From NCBI RefSeq assembly GCF_000320505.1, contig NZ_BAGX02000035.1, positions 1 through 38,822 of the forward strand: a DNA stretch of 38,822 nucleotides. Reading direction: 5' to 3'. Within the stretch, counting starts at the first letter, position 1. Every line of letters starts with the position of its first letter. The translations under genes and the position numbers were made by a program. The notes beneath the pieces are model-generated. The model did not search any database. It was given only the letters and a program-made list of their open reading frames with translations, and had not been told where the DNA came from. This document shows, piece by piece, positions 9,803 to 16,724 of this stretch. This DNA is from Methanobrevibacter boviskoreani JH1. GTDB taxonomy: Archaea; Methanobacteriota; Methanobacteria; Methanobacteriales; Methanobacteriaceae.

Positions 9803-10432
9803 TTAGATATCTCTAACAAATGCTCTTATTAAACTTGCTTCACTATTGATTTTCAGCGGAATAAAATATCCGTAGTATTTATCTTTTTTAAGTAAGTCTA
9901 AATTACATAGATTTTCTATAATTAACACGTTATTCTTCAGTAAATATTTATGGATTTTAGTTTCTCCATAAAAATCGGGGCTTGACATATCTGTAGCAAT
10001 TAATGAAACATCATTTTCAACTAAAAGTTTAGCAAATTCAATACTTAAGCTAGGATTATTAAGAAAATACTTATCACTATTAAAATTTTTAGCCCATAAT
10101 GTTTTTAAAACAACTATTTTCTCAAGGCTTTCTGGGATATTTTTTATATCATTAACATTGATGTCATCATTTCTCTTTACAGGACTTGCATCTAAAATAT
10201 TACATGGACCAATTAAATTTTCTAATTCTAAATCAGGTATTTTATCTAGGTTATTAAAATAATGATAAGGACTATCAATATGGGTTCCGGTATGGTTTGA
10301 ACTTGTAAGTTTTGATAAATTACATTCTCCATTGTTATTTAATGAATCAATATATTCTATATTTAAATCAGGATCTCCTGGATATGGCTTAATATTATTT
10401 TCAAGTTTATGTGTTAAATCAATGAATTTCAT
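9803..10432 (-). CDS. cyclase-family metal-dependent hydrolase (kynurenine formamidase-like)
   Basis: A 209-residue member of the cyclase/KynB-like family. The metal-binding signature H-x-G-T-H-x-D-x-P-x-H is intact in NHTGTHIDSPYH (His47, His51, Asp53, His57), and the start MKFIDLTHKL with PYPGD at 17-21 is typical. Known members hydrolyse N-formylkynurenine, isatin or other cyclic or linear amides; many are uncharacterised. The substrate here is unknown, and no tryptophan catabolic neighbour is present. There is no Shine-Dalgarno before the ATG; a TATA-like box about 30 bp upstream suggests a leaderless or very short-leader transcript. Confidence 0.85.
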   Translation of the reverse strand: MKFIDLTHKLENNIKPYPGDPDLNIEYIDSLNNNGECNLSKLTSSNHTGTHIDSPYHYFNNLDKIPDLELENLIGPCNILDASPVKRNDDINVNDIKNIPESLEKIVVLKTLWAKNFNSDKYFLNNPSLSIEFAKLLVENDVSLIATDMSSPDFYGETKIHKYLLKNNVLIIENLCNLDLLKKDKYYGYFIPLKINSEASLIRAFVRDI

Positions 10433-10460
10433 AATTAGAATTAGGCTTTAATGATTAAAA

Positions 10461-10468
10461 TTTATATT
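10461..10468 (-). promoter_or_regulatory. TATA box of the cyclase gene
   Basis: On the minus strand AATATAAA is centred about 32 bp before the ATG (10432), predicting transcription start within a few bases of the start codon. This fits the absence of a ribosome binding site. Confidence 0.45.
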
Positions 10469-10561
10469 GAAATAGTTTTTATTAATTTAAAAATTAGCTT
10501 ATTATTTGAAAATTATTTTTAATTTGGAATCAGCTTTAATAATCTTTATTAGTTAAAAAAT

Positions 10562-10695
10562 TATACTAATTAAAAATGGTTTTTATTTAAAACCAGTTTA
10601 AAATGATTTTTTGTTTATTAAAAAGTGGTATACTAATTAAAAATCAGTTTTTATTTTAAAATCAGTTTATGGTTTTTGTTTATTTAAAATATTTA
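10562..10695. repeat. two degenerate 67-bp tandem repeats between two minus-strand genes
   Basis: Two units, 10562-10628 and 10629-10695, begin TATACTAATTAAAAAT and share the order TTTTATTT, CAGTTTA, TTTTTGTTTATT. A weaker related stretch lies just to the left (10470-10560). The spacer separates the end of the P-type ATPase from the start of the cyclase gene. Function unknown. Confidence 0.6.
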
Positions 10696-10793
10696 ATCAA
10701 TTAAAAATCGATTTTATATCTATTTATATAATCTTTAAAAAAAGGATGAATATTTAAAAGAGATTTAACTCCCTTTTTAAATATAAAATTGTT

Positions 10794-12932
10794 TTATGCA
10801 TTTATAGGTTTAATCTCATCATTAGCTGGATTTAACATCTTATCTTTATCTCTCAATACTGACTTTGTACTTGCTATTCCAAGTAACATTGTGGATAAAT
10901 TGTGTATTGTTGAGGATGTTGAAGGTGTGATTATACCAAGAATTCCTAATGCAATTAAAGTACCATTTATTCCAACGATTTTGTGGTAATTACTATTGAT
11001 CTTATCTAACATTTTACGACTTAAAATTCTTAAAGTTATTAAATCGTATAAATTGTCTGATAATAAGGAAATATCTGCTACCTCTCTTGCAATGTCAGAT
11101 GAATTCTTCATGGATACAGAAACATCTGCAGCTGCTAATGCTGGTGAATCATTAATGCCATCACCAACCATTATGATTGTTTTTCCTTCTTCTTTTAATC
11201 CTTCAATTATATTTGCTTTATCCTCTGGAAGTACTTGAGATTTATAATTTGTTATTCCAATTGATTCGGCAATACTTCGTGCACCACTTTCACTATCACC
11301 TGTTAACATGATAATGTTTTCAATGCCCATTGTTTTAAGTCTTGTTATAACATCTTTTGCTTCATCACGTACAGGATCATTAATACAGATTAATCCTTCA
11401 AGTTTATTGTCGATAGCTAAATATATTACAGAATTTTCTTTAACTTTTTCATCAATTAATTTTTTCTGTTCTTCGGTAATTTCAACCTTCTCATCTTCAA
11501 ATAAGAAGTGTTTACTACCTATTACAGCTCTTTTGTCATTGTATCTAGTTGCAATTCCATGAGCTACTATATATTCAACTTCACTATGTTCTTCCTTATG
11601 GTTTAATCCTTCAGCCTCAGCTTGTTTTACAATTGCTTTTGCAATACTGTGTGCAAAATGCTCCTCAATACAAGCTGACATCTTTAACACTTCGTCTCTT
11701 GTGTAATTTCCAGTTGGAATTACATCTACTACTTTAGGACTTGCATGTGTTAATGTTCCAGTTTTATCAAATACAATTGTATCTGCTGTTGCAAATTTCT
11801 CGATGAATTTTCCACCTTTTATCATCATTCTATTATCGGATGCTTCACGCATAGCTGATATGATTGATAATGGGGTGGTTAATTTTATTGCACATGAGAA
11901 GTCTACCATTAAAACGGATAATGCCTTTGTACTATCCCTTGTAAATAGATAAGTTAAGAATGTTAAAACAAAACTATATGGAACTAGTGAATTAGCTAAT
12001 TCAACAGCTTTGCTTTCGGTTTCAGCTTTTAGATTTTCTGAATTTTCGATTAATTCAACAATATTGTTTAACCTTGTATCTTGATCTACAGAATAAACCT
12101 CGATTACGATATTTCCCTCTTCAAGTACTGTACCTGCATTAACGGTTTTACCAATGTCTTTATGTACTGCTAAAGGTTCACCAGTCATTGAGGATTCATT
12201 AATCATTCCTTCTCCATCAACAATCTTTCCGTCTACAGGAATCATATCTCCCATATGGATTTTAACTTTATCTCCTTTTTTAATGTCTGCTAATGGATAG
12301 GTTATTTCAGTTCCATCATCTCTTACAAGCCATACGGTATCGATGTTTAAGCTTAAACTTTCTTTAAATGTACTTTTTGATTTTTGTACAGTATATTCCT
12401 CAAGTAAATCTGAGATTGAAAGTAAGAACATCATTGAACTTGCAGGTTCAAAGTCTTTTTTAAGTAATGAACCTGTAACAGCAGATCCATCAAGTAAATC
12501 TACATCAATTCTAAAGCTTGTTAAACTGTTTAGACCTTTTGCTATATATTTTACAGCTTTAATTAGAGTTATAGCATTTCTAATGTCTAATGGTAAAAAA
12601 GGTCTAATCAAATATCTTTTAATAAGTTTTTTAATAATCTTTAGATAGAATTTATTTGTAATTTCATTAGATTCGTTTTTAGGACTTGGCTTTCCTTCAA
12701 ATAAATCCTCCATTCCAATATTATCTAATATTCTTAAAATCTTATCTTTATCTTCTATGTTGTAATAGTTAATTAAGATACTTCCATTTCTATGGGAAGT
12801 TCTTACATCTTTAATAAAATCATTTTCCAAAAGTAGTTCACTAAGACCATATCCTTCATATTCAGTAAATGCATTTTTACCAGAACGGACCCTTAATCTG
12901 GTCTGGTTGTCATACACTATTTGATATTTCAT
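10794..12932 (-). CDS. P1B-type metal ATPase, candidate ferrosome FezB-like
   Basis: A 712-residue P-type ATPase. The actuator loop has MTGEP (249-253), the phosphorylation motif is DKTGT (Asp389) and the hinge is GDGINDSPA (590-598). The usual membrane CPC metal motif is replaced by FSCAIK (Ser346-Cys347-Ala348). The N-terminus lacks the CxxC metal-binding site and instead has an arginine cluster (TRLRVRSG, 11-18) in an HMA-like fold. The P1B His-Pro motif reads His-Ser (428-429). From memory, P1B-6 ATPases of ferrosome (fez) clusters share the SCA-type motif and arginine-rich N-terminus and load iron into membrane compartments. The gene lies 22 bp after a small Gly-rich membrane protein, in the fezA-fezB order, behind iron/manganese-type operators. 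The transported metal is inferred; ATPase identity is certain. Confidence 0.85.
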   Translation of the reverse strand: MKYQIVYDNQTRLRVRSGKNAFTEYEGYGLSELLLENDFIKDVRTSHRNGSILINYYNIEDKDKILRILDNIGMEDLFEGKPSPKNESNEITNKFYLKIIKKLIKRYLIRPFLPLDIRNAITLIKAVKYIAKGLNSLTSFRIDVDLLDGSAVTGSLLKKDFEPASSMMFLLSISDLLEEYTVQKSKSTFKESLSLNIDTVWLVRDDGTEITYPLADIKKGDKVKIHMGDMIPVDGKIVDGEGMINESSMTGEPLAVHKDIGKTVNAGTVLEEGNIVIEVYSVDQDTRLNNIVELIENSENLKAETESKAVELANSLVPYSFVLTFLTYLFTRDSTKALSVLMVDFSCAIKLTTPLSIISAMREASDNRMMIKGGKFIEKFATADTIVFDKTGTLTHASPKVVDVIPTGNYTRDEVLKMSACIEEHFAHSIAKAIVKQAEAEGLNHKEEHSEVEYIVAHGIATRYNDKRAVIGSKHFLFEDEKVEITEEQKKLIDEKVKENSVIYLAIDNKLEGLICINDPVRDEAKDVITRLKTMGIENIIMLTGDSESGARSIAESIGITNYKSQVLPEDKANIIEGLKEEGKTIIMVGDGINDSPALAAADVSVSMKNSSDIAREVADISLLSDNLYDLITLRILSRKMLDKINSNYHKIVGINGTLIALGILGIITPSTSSTIHNLSTMLLGIASTKSVLRDKDKMLNPANDEIKPINA

Positions 12933-12954
12933 AGTTTAGCCTTGAGATATGGTT

Positions 12955-13218
12955 CTATTCTTTTTTAGAATCTGCATATATTTGTTTTTTCTCAGCTTTA
13001 CTACTGTCAACAACGATATCTTCTGCATTTTCTTTCATATCTTGATAGCATTCTTCAGCATCTCTTTTCACTGCCATAACTGATGCCATCCCTTGAGTAC
13101 AAGCTTTTTTTACTTGCTGTGATTCAAGGATTTTTTTTCCAATATATGCAGTAGCAATTCCTCCTAAAAATATTAATGCTTCTCTATGTTCACAAATTTC
13201 GTCCCAATAGTCGCTCAT
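12955..13218 (-). CDS. small one-helix membrane protein (DUF6110-like, candidate FezA)
   Basis: An 87-residue protein with one hydrophobic segment (about 13-30, FLGGIATAYIGKKIL) containing Gly-Gly and spaced glycines of a G-x-x-x-G kind. A charged cytosolic tail of about 50 residues rich in Lys, Glu and Asp follows. A longer in-frame start exists at 13266, but AAGGAGTG lies just before the ATG at 13218, which is therefore preferred. It is the first gene of a two-gene operon with the P1B ATPase. Small Gly-zipper proteins of this type accompany the ATPase in ferrosome clusters (recalled family knowledge). Three cysteines, at residues 8, 39 and 57, could bind metal but form no known motif. Confidence 0.7.
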   Translation of the reverse strand: MSDYWDEICEHREALIFLGGIATAYIGKKILESQQVKKACTQGMASVMAVKRDAEECYQDMKENAEDIVVDSSKAEKKQIYADSKKE

Positions 13219-13266
13219 TTTTCGACACTCCTTGTAAATTTTTATATAATTAATTTTTACACCCAC

Positions 13267-13413
13267 TTTTAGATATACCTAAAATTTTTAGATAATTTTA
13301 GCTTTTATAAAAAATTTTATACTTATTTTTTAGTATACCTAAAATTTTTAGGCAATTTTAGTTTTTATAAAAATTTATATTTAAAACTTTTGATTTTTTT
13401 AGGTAAACTAAAA
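13267..13413 (-). promoter_or_regulatory. duplicated promoter with DtxR/MntR-like operator array
   Basis: Two roughly 55-bp near-identical units (13267-13320 and 13327-13380) each contain, on the minus strand, a TATA box (TTTTATAAAA, near 13303-13312 and 13363-13372) and, about 25 bp downstream over the expected transcription start, a palindrome close to TTTAGGTATACCTAAA (13268-13283 and 13328-13343). A third box, TTTAGGTAAACTAAA, lies at 13398-13412. Extra TTTTAG half-sites sit between. The shape matches operators of DtxR-family iron or manganese repressors. The divergent flavin reductase gene starts 260 bp away. Confidence 0.65.
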
Positions 13414-13673
13414 CTTTATTAATAATTTTTATATATTATTAAAAAATAAATATTAATAAATAGTCTTTATTGGTTTGAATTAATTTTTTAAAATTGTTTC
13501 ATTTTTATAAAATGCTTAAATCTAAAATAAATGTGTTTTAAATTTAATTTATTTTGCCTAATTTTTGTAAAAATAAGTGTATTAATTAATTATTTAAATA
13601 GTAATAAAATAATATTATATTATATTATAAGATTGATTATTTTTTATGATAACAAATAAGAATAGATGATATT
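13414..13673. other. rest of the divergent spacer
   Basis: AT-rich DNA with several TATA-like stretches (for example around 13598-13630) that could drive the flavin reductase gene to the right. I cannot single one out. No ORF or hairpin stands out. Confidence 0.3.
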
Positions 13674-14237
13674 ATGAGAAAAAATTTAGATACTACAAAA
13701 ATAATACCATCACCGGTTTTAATGGTTGGTACTTATGATAAAGATGGAAACGCTGATGTTATGAATGTTGCATGGGGAGGTCAATGTGGACCAAATCACA
13801 TAGCATTAAACTTAGGCCTAGCACATAAAACTGTGGAGAACCTTAAGGAAAAAGAGGCTTTCACTGTAAGCTTTGCAACTAAAAGCACTGAGGAATTATC
13901 TGATTATTTCGGTCTTCGTTCAGGAAATGATGCTGATAAAATTGCTGAATCTGGTGTAAGTGTAATCAAAGCAGAAAAGGTTGACGCTCCAATTATTGAA
14001 GAATATCCTTTAACTATTGAATTTAAGGTCATAGAAATGAAGGAAACTTTAGGTGAATTAAGAGTTGTTGGTGAAGCGGTAAATGTCTCAGCAGATGAAT
14101 CAATATTGGATGATGATGGAAATATCTCTATTGAAAAATTAGAACCTATCATATTTGATTCTGTAACTAATTCCTATCGTGTTATTGGAGAGGTAGTTGG
14201 ATCTGCTTTTTCAGATGGTAAGGAGTTATTTAATTAA
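13674..14237 (+). CDS. flavin reductase-like FMN-binding protein
   Basis: A 187-residue split-barrel FMN-binding protein of the flavoredoxin/flavin reductase-like family. The N-terminus has the typical PSPVLMVGTYDKDGNADVMN stretch (12-31), then VAWGG and a mid-region TVSFATKS. In anaerobic archaea such proteins act as flavin-dependent redox or detoxification enzymes, often NAD(P)H or ferredoxin dependent; the exact partner is unknown. It is a single gene divergent from the metal-ATPase operon. If the shared region also controls it, it may be a ferric-flavin reductase linked to iron handling, but that is speculation. A weak GATGATA precedes the ATG. Confidence 0.88.
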   Translation: MRKNLDTTKIIPSPVLMVGTYDKDGNADVMNVAWGGQCGPNHIALNLGLAHKTVENLKEKEAFTVSFATKSTEELSDYFGLRSGNDADKIAESGVSVIKAEKVDAPIIEEYPLTIEFKVIEMKETLGELRVVGEAVNVSADESILDDDGNISIEKLEPIIFDSVTNSYRVIGEVVGSAFSDGKELFN

Positions 14238-14285
14238 TTTGTATAAAAATAGTTTTTATATAATTTTAAACTTTTTTTCTTCATT

Positions 14286-14325
14286 AAAAAGGGTAAAACT
14301 TAAATTAAAGAGTAATACCTTTTTT
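14286..14325 (+). terminator. possible terminator hairpin after the flavin reductase gene
   Basis: Arms AAAAAGGGTA (14286-14295) and TACCTTTTTT (14316-14325) pair with one mismatch around a 20-nt loop, ending in a T-run. Confidence 0.35.
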
Positions 14326-14422
14326 CATGATTAATTTAAGAATTTTCAACATACTTTTTTTAGTTATATCTATATTCCCTTTTGATTTTTGATAATGTAT
14401 AAATGCCATTTATTATGTTTAA

Positions 14423-14530
14423 GTTAAAATTCAATTTTTGATAATATATCAAGGTCTTATTTTTCAATTATCTTAAAAGTTAAAATCCATTGATGGAATA
14501 TCAAAATCTTATTCTTCAATTATTTTAAAA
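14423..14530. repeat. two degenerate tandem repeats of about 54 bp
   Basis: Units 14423-14478 and 14479-14530 both start GTTAAAAT and end in TTCAATTATNTTAAAA, with ATATCAA and TCTTATT in between. They lie in the spacer between the flavin reductase and the tRNA genes. No coding potential. Confidence 0.55.
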
Positions 14531-14640
14531 ATAGATTTATTCATTTAAAAATTAAACTAGCAATAATATGTTTATTAATCAAAATTAGTAAAGTATAAAT
14601 TTAGATTAATCAACAAAAATAGCTGAAAGTATTGATTAAT

Positions 14641-14660
14641 CTAAAAAACATACAAAAAAA
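14641..14660 (-). terminator. oligo-T terminator of the tRNA pair
   Basis: On the minus strand, runs of seven and six T follow the tRNA-Gly(TCC) 3' end within 25 nt, a normal archaeal terminator for a small RNA unit. Confidence 0.55.
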
Positions 14661-14663
14661 GCA

Positions 14664-14737
14664 TGCAACCGCCGGGATTCGAACCCGGGTTTTTGGCTTG
14701 GAAGGCCAAAGTAATAACCAGACTATACCACGGTTGC
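14664..14737 (-). tRNA. tRNA-Gly (anticodon TCC)
   Basis: On the minus strand the acceptor stem GCAACCG pairs with CGGTTGC, the anticodon stem is TTGGC/GCCAA around loop CTTCCAA (anticodon TCC), and the T arm is CCGGG-TTCGAAT-CCCGG. The discriminator is A and CCA is not encoded, as usual in archaea. No intron. It is second in a two-tRNA transcript, 3 nt after tRNA-Gly(GCC). Confidence 0.95.
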
Positions 14738-14740
14738 TTA

Positions 14741-14815
14741 TGCGGCGTCCGGGATTTGAACCCGGGTCTCTAACGTGGCAGGCTAGAGTCTTAAACCAGG
14801 CTGGACTAACACCGC
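14741..14815 (-). tRNA. tRNA-Gly (anticodon GCC)
   Basis: On the minus strand the acceptor stem GCGGTGT pairs with ACGCCGC (one G-U), the anticodon stem is CTAGC/GTTAG around loop CTGCCAC (anticodon GCC), and the T arm is CCGGG-TTCAAAT-CCCGG. Discriminator A; CCA not encoded. With the neighbouring TCC isoacceptor, these two tRNAs read GGU/GGC and GGA/GGG. Confidence 0.95.
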
Positions 14816-14860
14816 ATTTGATTGTACTTTCATACAACATAATTATTTTTGTTATCATAC

Positions 14861-14868
14861 TATATAAA
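14861..14868 (-). promoter_or_regulatory. TATA box of the tRNA-Gly pair
   Basis: CTTTATATAG on the minus strand is a near-consensus archaeal TATA box about 50 bp before the first tRNA. It predicts a transcription start near 14836 and a leader of about 20 nt. Confidence 0.7.
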
Positions 14869-15132
14869 GCTTTCTATTTTTATCTGATTTTTTTCAAATT
14901 TTTTATTTTAATATTCTAATTAATTATTTGAAAAATTTTAATCATCTTCTGATTTTCATTTATATTTTCATTGGTTTAAGAAATTACCATTTATATATTC
15001 TTATTTTTCTATGGTAAATTCTATATTTTTTCAGTTATATTTCCAAAAGGATCTATATTAATCATTGCTTAATATTTACGGTTTAATTTCTTATATTCCA
15101 TAAATATTTATATTCTATTTTATGAATATAAT
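14869..15132. other. AT-rich spacer
   Basis: T-rich DNA between the tRNA promoter and the regulatory region of the small membrane protein pair. I see no gene or structure in it. Confidence 0.3.
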
Positions 15133-15220
15133 AATGTTATTATAACAACATTTAAATATTATAAAACCTATAAAAATATTGTTATTTATTAATTTTATTA
15201 AATATCTATCAATATTGATA
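15133..15220 (+). promoter_or_regulatory. promoter with two palindromes before the small membrane protein pair
   Basis: A near-perfect 20-bp palindrome of the form AATGTTRTTATAAYAACATT (15133-15152) lies upstream of TATA-like boxes TTATAAAA (15159-15166) and TATAAAAA (15169-15176). A perfect 14-bp palindrome, TATCAATATTGATA (15207-15220), falls near the expected transcription start. This is the layout of a regulated archaeal promoter. The regulator is unknown. Confidence 0.45.
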
Positions 15221-15249
15221 TTATTGATTTTATTAAATAATTTTATTTT

Positions 15250-15322
15250 AATATTATCTGGTGATTTAAAAAGGGTTCGATTCCTTTAGATATTATTTTT
15301 TACTCTCTTTAAGAGTAAAAAA
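15250..15322 (+). promoter_or_regulatory. structured RNA leader candidate
   Basis: Three stems can form. An outer stem pairs AATATTATCT (15250-15259) with AGATATTATT (15288-15297), with one internal mismatch. Inside, directly abutting its 3' arm, is a hairpin identical in form to a tRNA T arm: AAGGG-TTCGATT-CCTTT (15271-15287). An 11-bp perfect hairpin, TTTTTTACTCT/AGAGTAAAAAA (15296-15322), follows and overlaps the outer stem by two bases. The block ends 55 nt before the ATG at 15378. It could be a cis-regulatory RNA; it matches no riboswitch class I know. Confidence 0.4.
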
Positions 15323-15377
15323 AAATTGTTTGTTATTTTCTTAAAAAAATAATAAAAAAATCATATATGGTGATTAG

Positions 15378-15668
15378 ATGTTTGATTTAAGTGCTTATGT
15401 TCCATTTTTAGGACTTTTAATATTTGGTAACATAGAAAACTTAATTCTTGCTTCACAAGGAGTAGTTGCCAAGGCAGATATGAAAAAATTAAGTTTAGCA
15501 AGTATTGTTGCTGTTATAATTTGGTTATTAATTGGTACTTTAGCTACTGCAGCTGCAATTAAATATGCTGATGCAATCAACTTTATTGGTGGTTTAGCTA
15601 TTTTCATATTAGGTTTACAATCTATGCTTCAAGCAACACATCTTATTGGAAGTAACGACGGAAACTAA
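15378..15668 (+). CDS. small three-helix membrane protein A (tandem paralogue pair)
   Basis: A 96-residue integral membrane protein with three predicted helices (about 7-30, 42-61, 66-90). It shares with the next gene a FGNIENLILASQGV motif at the end of helix 1, the IIWLLIGT helix 2 core, KYADAI, and a glycine-rich FIGGLAIFILG helix 3. The loop after helix 1 carries Lys33, Lys37 and Lys38, which by the positive-inside rule places that loop in the cytoplasm. Size, three-helix plan and paired arrangement recall half-size members of the UPF0016/LysE-type cation exporters, whose helix 1 has an E-x-G-D motif. Here GNIEN would take its place. That relation is a guess. GGTGAT supports the start. 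Confidence 0.7.
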   Translation: MFDLSAYVPFLGLLIFGNIENLILASQGVVAKADMKKLSLASIVAVIIWLLIGTLATAAAIKYADAINFIGGLAIFILGLQSMLQATHLIGSNDGN

Positions 15669-15678
15669 AGGTGTTATA

Positions 15679-15951
15679 ATGTCATTTATGAATGAAATAA
15701 AACCATTTTTACCATTAATCATATTTGGTAACATAGAAAACTTAGTTTTAGCTTCCCAAGGTGTTACTGCAGGAGTAGATCCTATTGTTTTAGGTGGATT
15801 AAGTTTAATATTAGTTATAATATGGTTATTAATTGGTACATTTGGAACTAAAATTGCTATTAAATATGCTGATGCTATTGAATTTATCGGTGGTTTAGCA
15901 ATATTTATTTTAGGTATTCAATCAATGTTAGAAGCAGTTCATATTATTTAA
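15679..15951 (+). CDS. small three-helix membrane protein B (tandem paralogue pair)
   Basis: A 90-residue paralogue of the preceding gene, 10 bp downstream. It has the same motifs: FGNIENLVLASQGV, VIIWLLIGT, IKYADAI and FIGGLAIFILG. Its positive residues are placed differently: none in the loop after helix 1, but Lys in the N-terminus and two Lys around residues 56-60 in the second loop. This predicts the opposite membrane orientation from its partner. Together they could form an antiparallel heterodimeric transporter. An in-frame ATG lies upstream at 15646 inside the first gene, but AAGGTGTT precedes 15679, which is preferred. Confidence 0.7.
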   Translation: MSFMNEIKPFLPLIIFGNIENLVLASQGVTAGVDPIVLGGLSLILVIIWLLIGTFGTKIAIKYADAIEFIGGLAIFILGIQSMLEAVHII

Positions 15952-16021
15952 ATGAAAATTTAAATGAATATATAAATTTTATGGAATTATTTATTATTAT
16001 TTCAAGAAAAAACAATTTTTC

Positions 16022-16057
16022 AATAATACAAACCTTTTGGTTTTGTTATTCTTTTTT
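16022..16057 (+). terminator. terminator of the small membrane protein pair
   Basis: An imperfect inverted repeat (AATAATACAAACC against GGTTTTGTTATT) around a short loop is followed by C and six T. A second T-run lies at 16064-16069. Confidence 0.55.
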
Positions 16058-16724
16058 GAGGGCTTTTTTCATATTTTTGCTGAGTTTTAAACTCACAAAA
16101 AATATTTTTGGAAATTTATTCAAACATGCTATTTTTGTTTTCTGGTAAACTACTTATTTTCATTTTCATCCGCAGTGGATAAATGCCTTATTTTTTCATG
16201 TTAGGATAGAGTAACTCTTAGACTTATTTTTTTCGAATTAATTTAATATTTTAATTATTTTTTATAGCTTTATGACCTTGATATTTTAAAAGCTTATTTT
16301 ATAGTTCTCTTTAGATTTTTTAATATAATTGATAATCTTATTTAATAAGAATGCTATAAAACTTCTAATAGTTTTTATATCTTAAATAATTTTTTAATTA
16401 TTTATTGAATAGATGTACATGATGTTATTTTATTTTATAATACTTTCAGAGCAAATTAATTATATTAAAAATTTAGTTAAAATAACAAGTGTGTTTATAT
16501 GATTATATGATTTTAAAGATCTTATTTTTAAAAATTACCTGATGAAATTATTTTCTATAAATAGCATAATTTTTTCTAAATTCAATATCAAATTTTAAAG
16601 AGTGTTCTATGAAAATATTTTCTATAAGTAGTATGGATTCTTTCTAAATTCAGAAATGTTTTAAAAATAGCATTTAAATTATATTAAAAAAATAAAAAAA
16701 AGTTAATTAAATGAAATTATTCAT
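16058..16724. repeat. long spacer with a 67-bp direct repeat
   Basis: No gene is visible. Near its right end two related units begin ATGAAA(A/T)TATTTTCTATAA and continue through TTTCTAAATTCA. They lie at 16542-16600 and 16609-16665, 67 bp apart. The rest is AT-rich with no clear structure. The spacer is the convergent junction between the small membrane protein pair and the SNF transporter. Confidence 0.5.

Noticed and set aside
10789-12648. Several plus-strand frames opposite the P-type ATPase
   Set aside because: All lie inside the long minus-strand gene with clear P-type ATPase motifs and lack ribosome binding sites.
14610-14919. Frames of 82 and 95 codons over the tRNA genes
   Set aside because: They cover two complete tRNA-Gly genes on opposite strands and have no independent coding evidence.
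15271-15287. T-arm-like sequence as a tRNA gene or integration att site
   Set aside because: No acceptor, D or anticodon arms surround it and no integrase or phage genes are nearby. It is kept only as part of a structured leader.
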